Source: Candidatus Bathyarchaeota archaeon (GTDB lineage: Archaea > Thermoproteota > Bathyarchaeia > Bathyarchaeales > Bathyarchaeaceae). From it: a stretch of 64,000 nucleotides of DNA. A program made the translations under genes and the position numbers. The stretch's first letter is position 1. Every line of letters starts with the position of its first letter. The stretch covers positions 1-64,000 of the forward strand of contig SOJZ01000012.1 in NCBI GenBank assembly GCA_004376295.1, written 5' to 3'. Below the pieces are notes generated by a model. That model ran no database searches, was not told where the DNA came from, and was given only the letters and a program-made list of their open reading frames with translations. Below are positions 52,898-61,024 of this stretch, in pieces.

Positions 52898-53311
52898 CTC
52901 CCCTTTTTTGTGTCAGAAAAAACCTTAGGATAGAGAGAGAAGAAGAACAACATAGTATCTAACCATTTTCCAGTCTCTTTAGTTTCCTTAAAGGCCTCTT
53001 TTTCCTTGTAGAATACATTTGATAGTTTACTTATTCTCTCTAACAAGCAAAAAAGAACATTTAGAGTAGATGTTTTGACTATATTCTCCTAAATTGAGAA
53101 AAGGGGACTTGTACTTAAAATGGTAAAAGAAGAGATTTAACAGACCGTAGGAGGGAGCTAAGTATGTGAGGGGAAATAGCTCCCTCCTAGGATGTATATG
53201 CCTCTCCTTTCTCTCTTAGAGATTGGCAACTTAGACAAAGACGATTGATGCCTAATGAGGTTTGTGAAAGATTCTTCTAGAAGATTTTCAGAACTTCGCT
53301 AACATTGGTAT
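52898..53311. other. Non-coding region between integrase and GNAT genes
   Basis: A T-run (CCCCTTTTTTGT) just after the integrase stop looks like a terminator. The block with AACATAGTATCTAACC at about 52949-52964 recurs after the Toprim gene near the other end (60238-60253). A long hairpin lies at 53148-53189. No gene is seen. Confidence 0.5.
53148..53189. repeat. 13-bp perfect inverted repeat
   Basis: TAGGAGGGAGCTA (53148-53160) and TAGCTCCCTCCTA (53177-53189) are separated by 16 bases. It sits between convergent genes; it could be a bidirectional terminator or a replication/transfer structure of the element. Confidence 0.7.
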
Positions 53312-54076
53312 TCAATGTTTTTTGTTAATTGCGACTATTTCTTCTTCTATTGACTTCACGATATCCTCTTCAGACGCTGGACCATATAGTTTGATTTTAC
53401 CGTTGATTAGAGGTTCTTTTGTTCCGTACTTCCTCATGTTTTCAAATGTACCCTCCATCTCAACAATCTTGACTTTGTCACCGAAGCTTTTGGCAACCTT
53501 CTTTATCCGATTGTACATGAAAGGACTTACTGGACAGAAGAAGCTTTTGAACAAAGTCACTTCCACTTTGTCTTTTGAAGGCTCATAATTCAAGCTGAGA
53601 ACTTTTACGCTGATATCGTTTTGTACAAGTGGAAAATACATGACTCTGTATGGAGAATATTCCTTTATTGTCCTGAACCCTTGTTTAGTAAAGAGTTCGT
53701 AGTGCATCCATTCTTTGAATTCAGTTGCTGGAACCATTATGCCTTTGACAGCTTGGTTCTTGAGATCTTCTTTTATGTAGTCAAACATCATTCTGCCGAA
53801 GCCTTTGTGCAGATAGTCTTGAAGCAAATAAGTGCAATAGATGCAGGCTACTCCTAGTTCAATGTCATATGGAAGGAGTGCCTTTCCTGACATTGCAAAG
53901 TAGATGTGGCCAACTACCTTCTCCCCATCAAGGAGGTGGTATCCTTCAACATGCTCATTCATGTTCGCTTCAAACCATTCCTTTGACTCGGGTAGACCTT
54001 CAGCATACGGAGATTGAGCAGGTATACAACAATAGGTTGCCCTCATATTGGTTGAGTTAACTTTCTTGACCTGCAA
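53312..54076 (-). CDS. GNAT acetyltransferase with C-terminal extension
   Basis: This 254-residue protein has an N-terminal GNAT domain (HLLDGEKVVGHIYF, then YLLQDYLHKGFGRMMFDYI as the acetyl-CoA loop) and a C-terminal alpha/beta extension (about residues 165-254). The extension contains CPVSPFMYNRIKK, resembling a thioredoxin-like CPxS site. It is cargo of the element; the substrate is unknown. Confidence 0.7.
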   Translation of the reverse strand: MQVKKVNSTNMRATYCCIPAQSPYAEGLPESKEWFEANMNEHVEGYHLLDGEKVVGHIYFAMSGKALLPYDIELGVACIYCTYLLQDYLHKGFGRMMFDYIKEDLKNQAVKGIMVPATEFKEWMHYELFTKQGFRTIKEYSPYRVMYFPLVQNDISVKVLSLNYEPSKDKVEVTLFKSFFCPVSPFMYNRIKKVAKSFGDKVKIVEMEGTFENMRKYGTKEPLINGKIKLYGPASEEDIVKSIEEEIVAINKKH

Positions 54077-54192
54077 AGCTCACCCCTATAAGCTAATTAT
54101 CTTTTAGTGAACTTATGGTTTGCTAAGAGAACACGTATACATGGTGTTTTCCCTTTGTCAGGATGCTTTGAAAAAGGGTTGATATTCTAAAA

Positions 54193-54215
54193 TTTTGTAA
54201 TACGGTGTTACAAAA
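54193..54215. promoter_or_regulatory. 8-bp inverted repeat, operator-like
   Basis: TTTTGTAA (54193-54200) and TTACAAAA (54208-54215) around a 7-base spacer, 13 bases before the small frame at 54229. The symmetry suits a dimeric repressor. Confidence 0.45.
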
Positions 54216-54228
54216 GTGTTGATGCACT

Positions 54229-54309
54229 ATGTTAGGAGAAATAATCAAAGAAGGCAAAATAGACCCAAAGGAACTTACCTTATCGAAGTATGAAAGCGTT
54301 GACATTTGA
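54229..54309 (+). CDS. Possible 26-residue peptide
   Basis: ATG 54229 to TGA 54309 encodes MLGEIIKEGKIDPKELTLSK and six more residues, a soluble amphipathic peptide with natural composition. An operator-like inverted repeat lies just upstream. It could be a true mini-gene or the remaining N-terminus of a lost one. Confidence 0.3.
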   Translation: MLGEIIKEGKIDPKELTLSKYESVDI

Positions 54310-54330
54310 TTTTAACAAACTGTAGTTTCT

Positions 54331-55344
54331 TCATTGTTCAAGTGGAGTAAATACCTGATTGAAGTAGTTTCTAATGCTCCTTACTATTTCTGGGTCTTCA
54401 GTGTAAATGGCAAATTCTCTATGAGTACCTGTGAGGCTAATAGCATTGAAGTCCATTGAACCTACTAGTGCTTTGTTATCAACAACTAGAACTCTGAAGT
54501 GACACTCTGGATTCATTGAAATATTCTCTCCACCCAATAATGACATCAGTTCTACATGAGCCCTGTCAACATCTTGTCTTCCTGGTTTACCCTTGAGTTC
54601 AGTTGATTTATGAGTCATGATTCGAATGTTAATTCCTTTCTCCTTAAGCACTCTTAGTTTTGGGAGAAGGAGTGTTCCTACCCATCCACAAACCAGTACT
54701 TCAACTGTAGCTCCATCTAGCATTGGTTCTATCTTCTTTAATATCTTGTGAGAAGTTTGATCACTAATTAAAAACTGGGTAATTGTTTGTGGAGGTTTTT
54801 TCTTCTCTTCTGAAATAAGTGTAGCAGACAATCCTGATTCAAAAATCATTTCTAGAAACCTTTTGGATTCCAAGTAGGCTCTTTGTATATCAAGTTCTTC
54901 TGTTTTGAACCCTTTGATAAATCTTAGTTGACCGCAAAGCATGGGATGACACTCTGTCTTGCATAGGCACCCCTTTTCCTCTCTATTTACTACAGAAACA
55001 TACACTTCAGCTGGTAAATCTGAACGTATAGACTGGAGGTGGGTGTAAAAAGCCTTTGAACCTTTTCTTTTATATTCTGCTAATTTCTCCTCTACTAGTT
55101 TTTTATTTTTTTCTGTTTTCAAATCCATTCCATATGTTAATTCAAATAGGAATAAGTGCTCCATAGCTATTGTGAAATGAAAACTTAGTCCATGTTCAGT
55201 TGAAAGAAACCATCTAGAATATCCAGCTATAACTTGCCATGAAGCATTAAGCTCCTTTATTATTTTGTCCTTTAGTTTAGTACTATTAACAGGTATGAAG
55301 TACTTTTGTCTAGCTATTATTTTCTCTAAATCTATTTTGGACAT
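54331..55344 (-). CDS. Phospholipase-D-like protein
   Basis: This protein has about 337 residues from the ATG giving MSKIDLEKI; an upstream ATG (55416) would begin inside a palindrome-containing leader. The C-terminal 130 residues have the PLD fold: EVLVCGWVGTLLLP, NIRIMTHKS and the active-site-like HFRVLVVDNKALVGSMDFN, i.e. H-x-R-x4-D with Arg for the usual Lys, then GS-x-DFN. The N-terminal region is not recognised; it contains CLCKTECHPMLC, a possible metal cluster. It is divergent from the OLD-like gene, with a shared promoter region of 190 bp. Confidence 0.65.
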   Translation of the reverse strand: MSKIDLEKIIARQKYFIPVNSTKLKDKIIKELNASWQVIAGYSRWFLSTEHGLSFHFTIAMEHLFLFELTYGMDLKTEKNKKLVEEKLAEYKRKGSKAFYTHLQSIRSDLPAEVYVSVVNREEKGCLCKTECHPMLCGQLRFIKGFKTEELDIQRAYLESKRFLEMIFESGLSATLISEEKKKPPQTITQFLISDQTSHKILKKIEPMLDGATVEVLVCGWVGTLLLPKLRVLKEKGINIRIMTHKSTELKGKPGRQDVDRAHVELMSLLGGENISMNPECHFRVLVVDNKALVGSMDFNAISLTGTHREFAIYTEDPEIVRSIRNYFNQVFTPLEQ

Positions 55345-55531
55345 TGTGTATCTGGAAAATGAAAGGTTTGTCTGTATTAATGTCTTTCCTACAGTATACA
55401 TGAAGTGTGCATGCATTGTTTCAACTTGTACTAAAGATTTAAGACAAATTATGTTGTATATTTGATTGTTTGCAGTAGAGAAACCAAGAAGGATTGCTTA
55501 CAGTCACAGTATGGAATGAGGTTTGAGTAAA

Positions 55532-57073
55532 ATGCGTTTCCTCAAGTATGTGAAACTGAACAACTATTTAAATCTGAAACATGCAAAATTGAACGGGTTA
55601 AGGGACCTTAACATCATAATTGGTCCAAATAACTGTGGTAAAACAAGTCTCTTGAAGGCAGTAGATCTGCTTGGTAGAATAAAACTTGGAGGAGGTCCTT
55701 ATGGCTGTACGATTTGTAGAAGCGTACCTAGAAAAATCACCAATTTCAGTTCTGGCGTAGGATGCGAAATAAATGTAAGAGAGAAATACTTGACAAAGAA
55801 AAAGGTAAGTGCCATTTTTGGATTCTACAAAAGTGAATTCGAGAAGGGCTTACCCGATTTATCTGTTCTTGATGATGGAGCGAGGGAACACTTTAGAAGT
55901 GAATTTAGAAAGAGAAAATTACTGATGAAGGAAAAAACAAATAGAATTCTAAGTTCCGAACACGTTTCTCCTGTCATTCAAAGTGAAATCCAGATGAGAA
56001 TATTTAACCATATACTCTTCTGTCCAGATGAAAGGCTGCAAACCTATAAAGGAGTAGCGATTCCTGAACACATCAAGTCAAAGAATTTTGGAACACTTGA
56101 AAACAGAAATTTGATTGATTTCTTAAGGCAAGTTGTGGATGTAAAGATTTCAGACTTGCGTCAAAGCCTAGATCTTGTGAAAGATGTGGAGAAACAACGT
56201 TTTACTACACCAATCGCAGAACAAGGTTCTGGTGTGAAATCCTTAATTTGCCTTGTGGTTGATATTATTTCTGCAACGGAAACGAAAATCTTATTGGTTG
56301 ATGAACCAGAACTGGGGTTAAATCCTTCAGGTAAACATGCATTTCTGAAGTTTCTAATTGAACAATCTAGAGACAAACAGGTATTTCTGGCTACTCATGA
56401 CCCAACCTTTGTTAACCCTATACTTTGGAATAGAGAGAATGTCTCTGTCTACATGTATTCAATGGTCAATGATGATTTTGTAAAAGTTAATCTGATGCAG
56501 AGTAAACAAGACCCAAGTACTTTTGCTGGCTTTCTTCCACACACAACAAGTCTAAAACAAGTACATATCTACGTAGAAGGAACAACTGATGTCTACATTT
56601 TCCAGATGTTTCTAGACAAATATGTAAAGGAGAAGTTCAAAGAAAACTGGTATCACATTCTCAGCAAAATAGGAATTTTCCACTTGGCAGGAGATTTCTG
56701 GAGACACTTGCTGTACACGATTCCTAAGAGACCATACACCTCAATTGTTGTTCTAGATGGTGATAAGAAGGAAATTGCCAAGGAAGTAGTCGATAAATAT
56801 GGGGTAATTGAAATGGACAGATTCCGGATATTTGACTCATTGGATGAAATCATACATGAGAAAAGGCGTAGGAAACCAATAATCCCCATGCCCTGTCCAG
56901 TATACTGCCTGAAAAATCCTGAAATAGAAGACTATTTAGAAACCAGATATGAAGCTAAACCCCTCTTCAAGGAGGATGGACCTTCTGTTGCCTACGAGAT
57001 GAAACATATTCCACCTGAAATAGAACAATTATTTGATACAATATTTCAAATGGCAAACATACGAAATGAATGA
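55532..57073 (+). CDS. OLD-family ATPase-Toprim nuclease
   Basis: This protein of about 513 residues has an SMC/ABC-like ATPase with Walker A GPNNCGKTS, signature-like EQGSGVKSL, Walker B KILLVDEPELGLNP and an H-loop in FLATHDP. It is followed by a Toprim domain with VEGTTDVYIF (Glu) and VVLDGDKKE (Asp-x-Asp). This is the OLD layout shared with GajA of the Gabija system. A TTG at 55523 is in frame, but the ATG at 55532 has better spacing to GAGG. It lies head to head with the PLD-like gene; a two-gene defence unit is plausible. Confidence 0.8.
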   Translation: MRFLKYVKLNNYLNLKHAKLNGLRDLNIIIGPNNCGKTSLLKAVDLLGRIKLGGGPYGCTICRSVPRKITNFSSGVGCEINVREKYLTKKKVSAIFGFYKSEFEKGLPDLSVLDDGAREHFRSEFRKRKLLMKEKTNRILSSEHVSPVIQSEIQMRIFNHILFCPDERLQTYKGVAIPEHIKSKNFGTLENRNLIDFLRQVVDVKISDLRQSLDLVKDVEKQRFTTPIAEQGSGVKSLICLVVDIISATETKILLVDEPELGLNPSGKHAFLKFLIEQSRDKQVFLATHDPTFVNPILWNRENVSVYMYSMVNDDFVKVNLMQSKQDPSTFAGFLPHTTSLKQVHIYVEGTTDVYIFQMFLDKYVKEKFKENWYHILSKIGIFHLAGDFWRHLLYTIPKRPYTSIVVLDGDKKEIAKEVVDKYGVIEMDRFRIFDSLDEIIHEKRRRKPIIPMPCPVYCLKNPEIEDYLETRYEAKPLFKEDGPSVAYEMKHIPPEIEQLFDTIFQMANIRNE

Positions 57074-57852
57074 CAACAGAAGAAATGCAATGCCGGAAAG
57101 AAGTCTTTGAATGGACTATCAACAAACATAAACCATTGAACTCAGAAAGGTAAAGCCAGAAAGTGATAGGGTAGTTTTCTAGTGATCTGCGTAAAGTTTA
57201 TCCAGAAGTATGAGCGTGTAGGGAGTGTTCATTGGCAGACTGGATGGAAGTTGAGACAGCAGAATAATATGCTGTCCTAGACCTCATTTTCCCTTCCCTT
57301 GTGTGTCCAGTCAAAGTCCCCAAAGCGTATACTCCCTAGATGTTGAAGTTTCGACATGTATGAACCCCAGTGAGAGTGCAAAATTCTTCTCCATAGTTAC
57401 CCCCGCACACTCTGCCCCCCAAAAAACATGTGGATTTTCAGAAAAAATAGTCATTTTTGAGCATCTGAAAACATAGTTGAACACTCAGCCTAGGGAATAT
57501 TTATAAGCTACAGGGGTACATGGGTTTATTACCCCATTTAAGTGGAGTTGAATCAAATGAGGCAGTCCATCAGCAGATTCTGGTCGAATCCCACATTCTC
57601 CCAAAAATTATGTCTTATTATATATAATTAGTATAGTTATTTGTTACTAGCTTGTTAATATCGTTATAAAGATTTTGTTTATTCCTTAATTAGCAAATAA
57701 GCAACAACCTTCTAATCATTGAAAAAGCACTTATGCAAAAATGAGCTTAAATGGTTGGTAGTTCAATCCTTTCTTGTTAACTAGAGTTGTTACTTGTATA
57801 CATCTATCCATTTAACTAAGAAGAGAGAGTCTCTTGTAACATACATAGAACA
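57074..57852. other. Non-coding region of the element
   Basis: It contains a long nested hairpin (57219-57338) and, after 57600, a very A+T-rich stretch with ATATATAATTA at 57620-57630. No convincing gene is seen. A short TGGTCGAATCCCAC near 57581 looks like a tRNA T-arm but no tRNA can be folded. The region could hold the element's replication origin. Confidence 0.4.
57219..57338. repeat. Nested inverted repeats forming a 120-nt hairpin
   Basis: Arms in nested order: TAGGGAGT (57219)/ACTCCCTA (57331), GACTGGA (57238)/TCCAGTC (57306), GGAAG (57246)/CTTCC (57293), GACAGCA (57255)/TGCTGTC (57270). Each pair is perfect. The pattern suggests a structured RNA or a replication structure, 145 bp after the OLD-like gene. 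Confidence 0.65.
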
Positions 57853-58203
57853 CTATAGTATAGTGTGTAATATTACTATCTTAAGTTGATTTGAACGTTT
57901 CTTTCTTAATAAGGAATTAATTGCTTTCTTAGTTGCATGCGTGATTACAAAGCTCATTTTGTGTTCTTTTAGCCAAAAGAAGAAAGAATCGCATGTAACA
58001 TACATAGTATTAGAGTGTAATACAGTAATAATATTCAGATAATTAGATAGAGTCCACTTCCTTCTTGCTAAGAATCTCATTATTTTCTTGACTAGTCTAT
58101 GTAGGAAAGAGAATAAACCAAAGTCATTTAGATTGCAGACTCGGACTAACAAAGGCTTCGTCCTAGAGGTTTTCTCTTTCCTATTTTTCGCCAAGAGAAT
58201 CAT
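57853..58203 (-). CDS. Possible basic hypothetical protein
   Basis: From ATG 58203 the frame encodes about 116 residues, very basic (MILLAKNRKEKTSR at the start, LLRKKRS near the end) with aromatic-rich middle. It is divergent from the gene at 58217. The composition is compatible with a nucleic-acid-binding protein, but it may only be an open frame in A+T-rich DNA. Confidence 0.3.
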   Translation of the reverse strand: MILLAKNRKEKTSRTKPLLVRVCNLNDFGLFSFLHRLVKKIMRFLARRKWTLSNYLNIITVLHSNTMYVTCDSFFFWLKEHKMSFVITHATKKAINSLLRKKRSNQLKIVILHTIL

Positions 58204-58216
58204 GAGGTAATTTTGA

Positions 58217-58738
58217 ATGAGTGAAAATAGCAGAAGGGATGTTGAAAGAGAACAGCGATTTCCCTGTGAACAATTAGAATACACTAGAACTGTTGGTTGG
58301 CTTTTGCCAACGATTCTTGGAGAAATACTAACTGAACTAGGTTTTGTAGTGATAATTAATCCACAGCAAGCCAATGGAGTGGATTTAGAAGTGTATCATG
58401 AATCAGACTTGATTTTCGTAGCTGAGGTTTTGAACTGGAGCATTGCTAGTAGACTGACAGACAAAAGAAGAGACTGCATTATTAGTAATCTAAACGAATA
58501 CACCTGTGAGAAATTGTTGATTCACACTGTTCCTCTATCCAATCTTGATGGTTTTGAGGAGAATGGGACAAGCCTTTTGCAGATAGGATACCAAGTTCTT
58601 CCGAGATTGTACTACGACTTTTTTCTTACAAGAAGGCAGGTAGAAAGAAGAAGAATGGTCTCTGCTGCAACTAAGAATGACATTAGACAAATGATTATAT
58701 CTTACTTAACAAGAACCGAGTTTCCCATACACCATTAG
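58217..58738 (+). CDS. Restriction-endonuclease-like small protein
   Basis: This 173-residue protein has the core ILTELGFVVIINPQQANGVDLEVYH followed by IFVAEVLNWS. That is a strand-helix-strand arrangement with Asp and Glu placed as in PD-(D/E)xK nucleases, though the lysine position holds Asn. The C-terminal half is helical and basic. It is cargo of the element. The nuclease reading is tentative. Confidence 0.5.
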   Translation: MSENSRRDVEREQRFPCEQLEYTRTVGWLLPTILGEILTELGFVVIINPQQANGVDLEVYHESDLIFVAEVLNWSIASRLTDKRRDCIISNLNEYTCEKLLIHTVPLSNLDGFEENGTSLLQIGYQVLPRLYYDFFLTRRQVERRRMVSAATKNDIRQMIISYLTRTEFPIHH

Positions 58739-58922
58739 TGATGATTTTCAGGGCAATCTCCATTCTAAGCTCTATTTGAGCTTCTTCTTAATTTTTTCAA
58801 TAGTTTATGGATTTCATAGTTATGAGAAAGCATGAGGAAAACAGAATTCCACTAACATAATTTCCAATTGCCAATGACTAGATTAGCTAGTCTTAGGGTT
58901 TTGGCATTTCTATGATTGCTTA

Positions 58923-60155
58923 GTGGATTCTCTCTTCCTCACTTTCCTAACAGGAGATGATCGAGGAATGACAACCGATTTTATGTGGTGTTATAAAACA
59001 ATAAAGCAGTTAGCTAAGAAACTAGGACGTTCTTTTAAAGAACTAATAGTCCTAGCACCTCAGAATGATCCATACTACATTGGTTCACAAACACAAAGGG
59101 AACATGCAGGATGGATTGCTGAAATTGTTGATCAGTTCTTAGAAGCCAGAGGAAGAGGTAAAGTCCATGATAGAGCCATACACTATTATATTTTATCAAT
59201 GAATCTCATGAGACCCATAGACAAGGATAAGCAGAGAGTTTTCAAAGGTGATTCTAATGATTTTTCTTGGGTTATGAAATCTATACAGAATGCTAGAATC
59301 TTAGACTATACTCCTTGGACTTGCATAGAAGATAAAAAGAATCCAGAACTAATCCAAAATGCTCATTATTGGACCCATAATACAATTGAGAATCTAAAGA
59401 TTACACCAGAGAAAATAGCTAAGAAAATCAGTGAAGAATTCTATCCATTCAATCCACAGTTACAACAAGCTTACCATGTTGAGATATGGACTGAGAAAAC
59501 TACCATAAATGATATTCTAGAGCCAATAAGTAAGAGATATGGTGTTAACATACAATCTTTCAGTGGACAAGCAACTTCTACAAAAGTCTTTGAGCTAGTC
59601 TATAGAATTTCAAAGATCAACAAACCAGTGAGAATCCTATACATATCAGACTACGACAAGTCAGGTCACAACATGCCTGTGGCTACTGGTAGAAAGATAC
59701 AGTGGTTCCTAGACACTATGAATCTAAAGCGTGATGTCAAACTAGACAAGATTCTACTGACAGGAGACCAAGTGAAAGAGTACAGATTGCCTTCAGCACC
59801 TGATGCTAAGAATAAAGTAGAAATTGATGCTCTTGAAGTCTATCACCCTAATGAAACAAGAAAAATAGTAGAAGCTAATGTTTCCAAATACATGGATTTA
59901 AAACTAACCCAAGAAATCATCAGAAGAAATGCTGAGATACAGAAAGCTATCTACAACGCTGTTATAAAGCAAAAAGATTTGATCAAAGAGCTGATAGAAG
60001 AACTAAATCTAAATCAACTGAAGCCTTTGTTCAACAACCCCATACCAAAAGCAAGAACAATAGATGAAGCTAATAAAGCACTATTTGACTCAAACAGAGA
60101 TTACTTAGAACAACTAAAGAAGTTCAAACAACACCTGCTGAGTAGAAAAGACTAG
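58923..60155 (+). CDS. Toprim-domain protein of the element
   Basis: This 410-residue protein starts with GTG. The middle (about residues 180-290) has EIWTEKTTINDILEP (Glu-Lys) and RILYISDYDKSGHNMP (Asp-x-Asp), the acidic residues of a Toprim domain as in Top6A, DnaG and OLD proteins. The N-terminal region has VLAPQNDPYYIGSQTQREHAG, seen in plasmid and phage proteins. The C-terminus is a helical tail. It may be a replication or topoisomerase-like protein; the family name is not known to me. Confidence 0.6.
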   Translation: MDSLFLTFLTGDDRGMTTDFMWCYKTIKQLAKKLGRSFKELIVLAPQNDPYYIGSQTQREHAGWIAEIVDQFLEARGRGKVHDRAIHYYILSMNLMRPIDKDKQRVFKGDSNDFSWVMKSIQNARILDYTPWTCIEDKKNPELIQNAHYWTHNTIENLKITPEKIAKKISEEFYPFNPQLQQAYHVEIWTEKTTINDILEPISKRYGVNIQSFSGQATSTKVFELVYRISKINKPVRILYISDYDKSGHNMPVATGRKIQWFLDTMNLKRDVKLDKILLTGDQVKEYRLPSAPDAKNKVEIDALEVYHPNETRKIVEANVSKYMDLKLTQEIIRRNAEIQKAIYNAVIKQKDLIKELIEELNLNQLKPLFNNPIPKARTIDEANKALFDSNRDYLEQLKKFKQHLLSRKD

Positions 60156-60655
60156 AGATTTCTAGAGAAAATGACATCATATATAACATCCCCTTTTTTG
60201 TAAAACAAAAAATATTTTCCATCCTTACACAAGGGAGAACATAGTATCTAACCCTAAATCTCTGTTCTTATTATCCCTATTTCATCATTTTAGTATAGTG
60301 TAAAAAATACTTATTTCACTTATCCTCCACACACGCTTAATTGAAGGAAATAACATCCTAAGTATGAACAACAATGGGAAGTGTCATTTAGTTTTTGTCT
60401 AATGGATATTTTGAATTTTATTGTGTCTAGAGACAATGTTATTTTATCATAGGGATTTATCAAAGCCTACAGATGAAACAACCTATGCATGTATTACATT
60501 TGTTTATATTCTCTTAGCTATGATAAACATGTATTGCATTCGCTTATTCACACTCTCGCATGATAAGCTCCATAACATTCTACTACACAAAATTCTTAAG
60601 TAGTTGGTTAGCCTTATTGTACTACACAAAATATAGGAGAAGAGAAAGATTGACA
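60156..60655. other. Non-coding region at the element's right end
   Basis: It starts with a T-run terminator-like CCCCTTTTTTGT (about 60191) and the AACATAGTATCTAACC block (60238-60253) shared with the left end. Two copies of CTACACAAAAT (60583, 60622) and a TATA-like AAAATATAGG (60628-60637) precede the integrase N-part. Confidence 0.5.
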
Positions 60656-60903
60656 ATGAAGCTTAAATGTCCAGTATGTGGAGAACATGGAACTCTAATG
60701 TCAAAGACAACGATAACAAAGACATCCAAAGCAACTTACAGATACCTCAAATGGTATGTATATCACAACAAGTCTAAAGGAACTAAGCAGAGATGGTGTT
60801 ACCTCTCTAAGAAGTATCTACAGCTACCAGAAATCAAAGAAGCTATTAGTAAACAACTAGCTACACAAAATAAGTCTATAACTACACAAAATACTACACA
60901 AAC
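60583..60903 (+). repeat. CTACACAAAAT repeats, possible integrase arm sites
   Basis: Perfect 11-base copies at 60583, 60622, 60861 and 60882 and a partial copy at 60894. The last three lie inside the integrase N-part gene and encode its Thr/Gln/Asn linker. They occur 60-380 bp from attR. Confidence 0.5.
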
Positions 60904-61024
60904 AAGCACCAACGCAAATAGGTTTGAATCAAGCCTTATTCAACAAAAGAAGCCAATTAACCAGTCTCTTTCAGCTTCGCAGGCAGATATTCATCAACAA
61001 TGTATGTTAATCCGTATCTGCTGA
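60656..61024 (+). CDS. int: Integrase, N-terminal zinc-finger part
   Basis: From ATG 60656 it encodes 122 residues: CPVCGEHGTLM with a later CYL, a basic domain (RYLKWYVYHNKSKGTKQRW), then a Thr/Gln/Asn-rich linker. The frame enters attR and reads SLSASQADIHQQCM, then stops within top6A antisense DNA after LIRIC. The same frame is the one open through attL into the catalytic part (SLPASQADIYQQCMYNRL). It is therefore the separated N-terminal part of the integrase. Its length and zinc finger suit DNA binding. Confidence 0.8.
   Translation: MKLKCPVCGEHGTLMSKTTITKTSKATYRYLKWYVYHNKSKGTKQRWCYLSKKYLQLPEIKEAISKQLATQNKSITTQNTTQTSTNANRFESSLIQQKKPINQSLSASQADIHQQCMLIRIC

Larger units (their letters stand above)
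52032..61007. mobile_element. Integrated element in the 3' end of top6A
   Basis: This is an approximately 8.9-kb element between 45-bp direct repeats (52032-52076 and 60963-61007, 43 of 45 identical). The repeat is the last 15 codons of top6A. The right copy now supplies the end of the working top6A gene; the left copy is the displaced original end. The element carries a split integrase, a GNAT protein, a PLD-like protein, an OLD-like ATPase-Toprim protein, a nuclease-like protein, a second Toprim protein and several strong inverted repeats. Outside, the genes are housekeeping. Confidence 0.88.

Noticed and set aside
54123-54305. 60-codon minus-strand frame in the element
   Set aside because: It lies opposite the operator-like repeat and small peptide frame and has a hydrophobic, random-looking sequence.
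57575-57605. T-arm-like TGGTCGAATCCCAC in the element
   Set aside because: No acceptor, D or anticodon stems can be drawn around it; probably chance.
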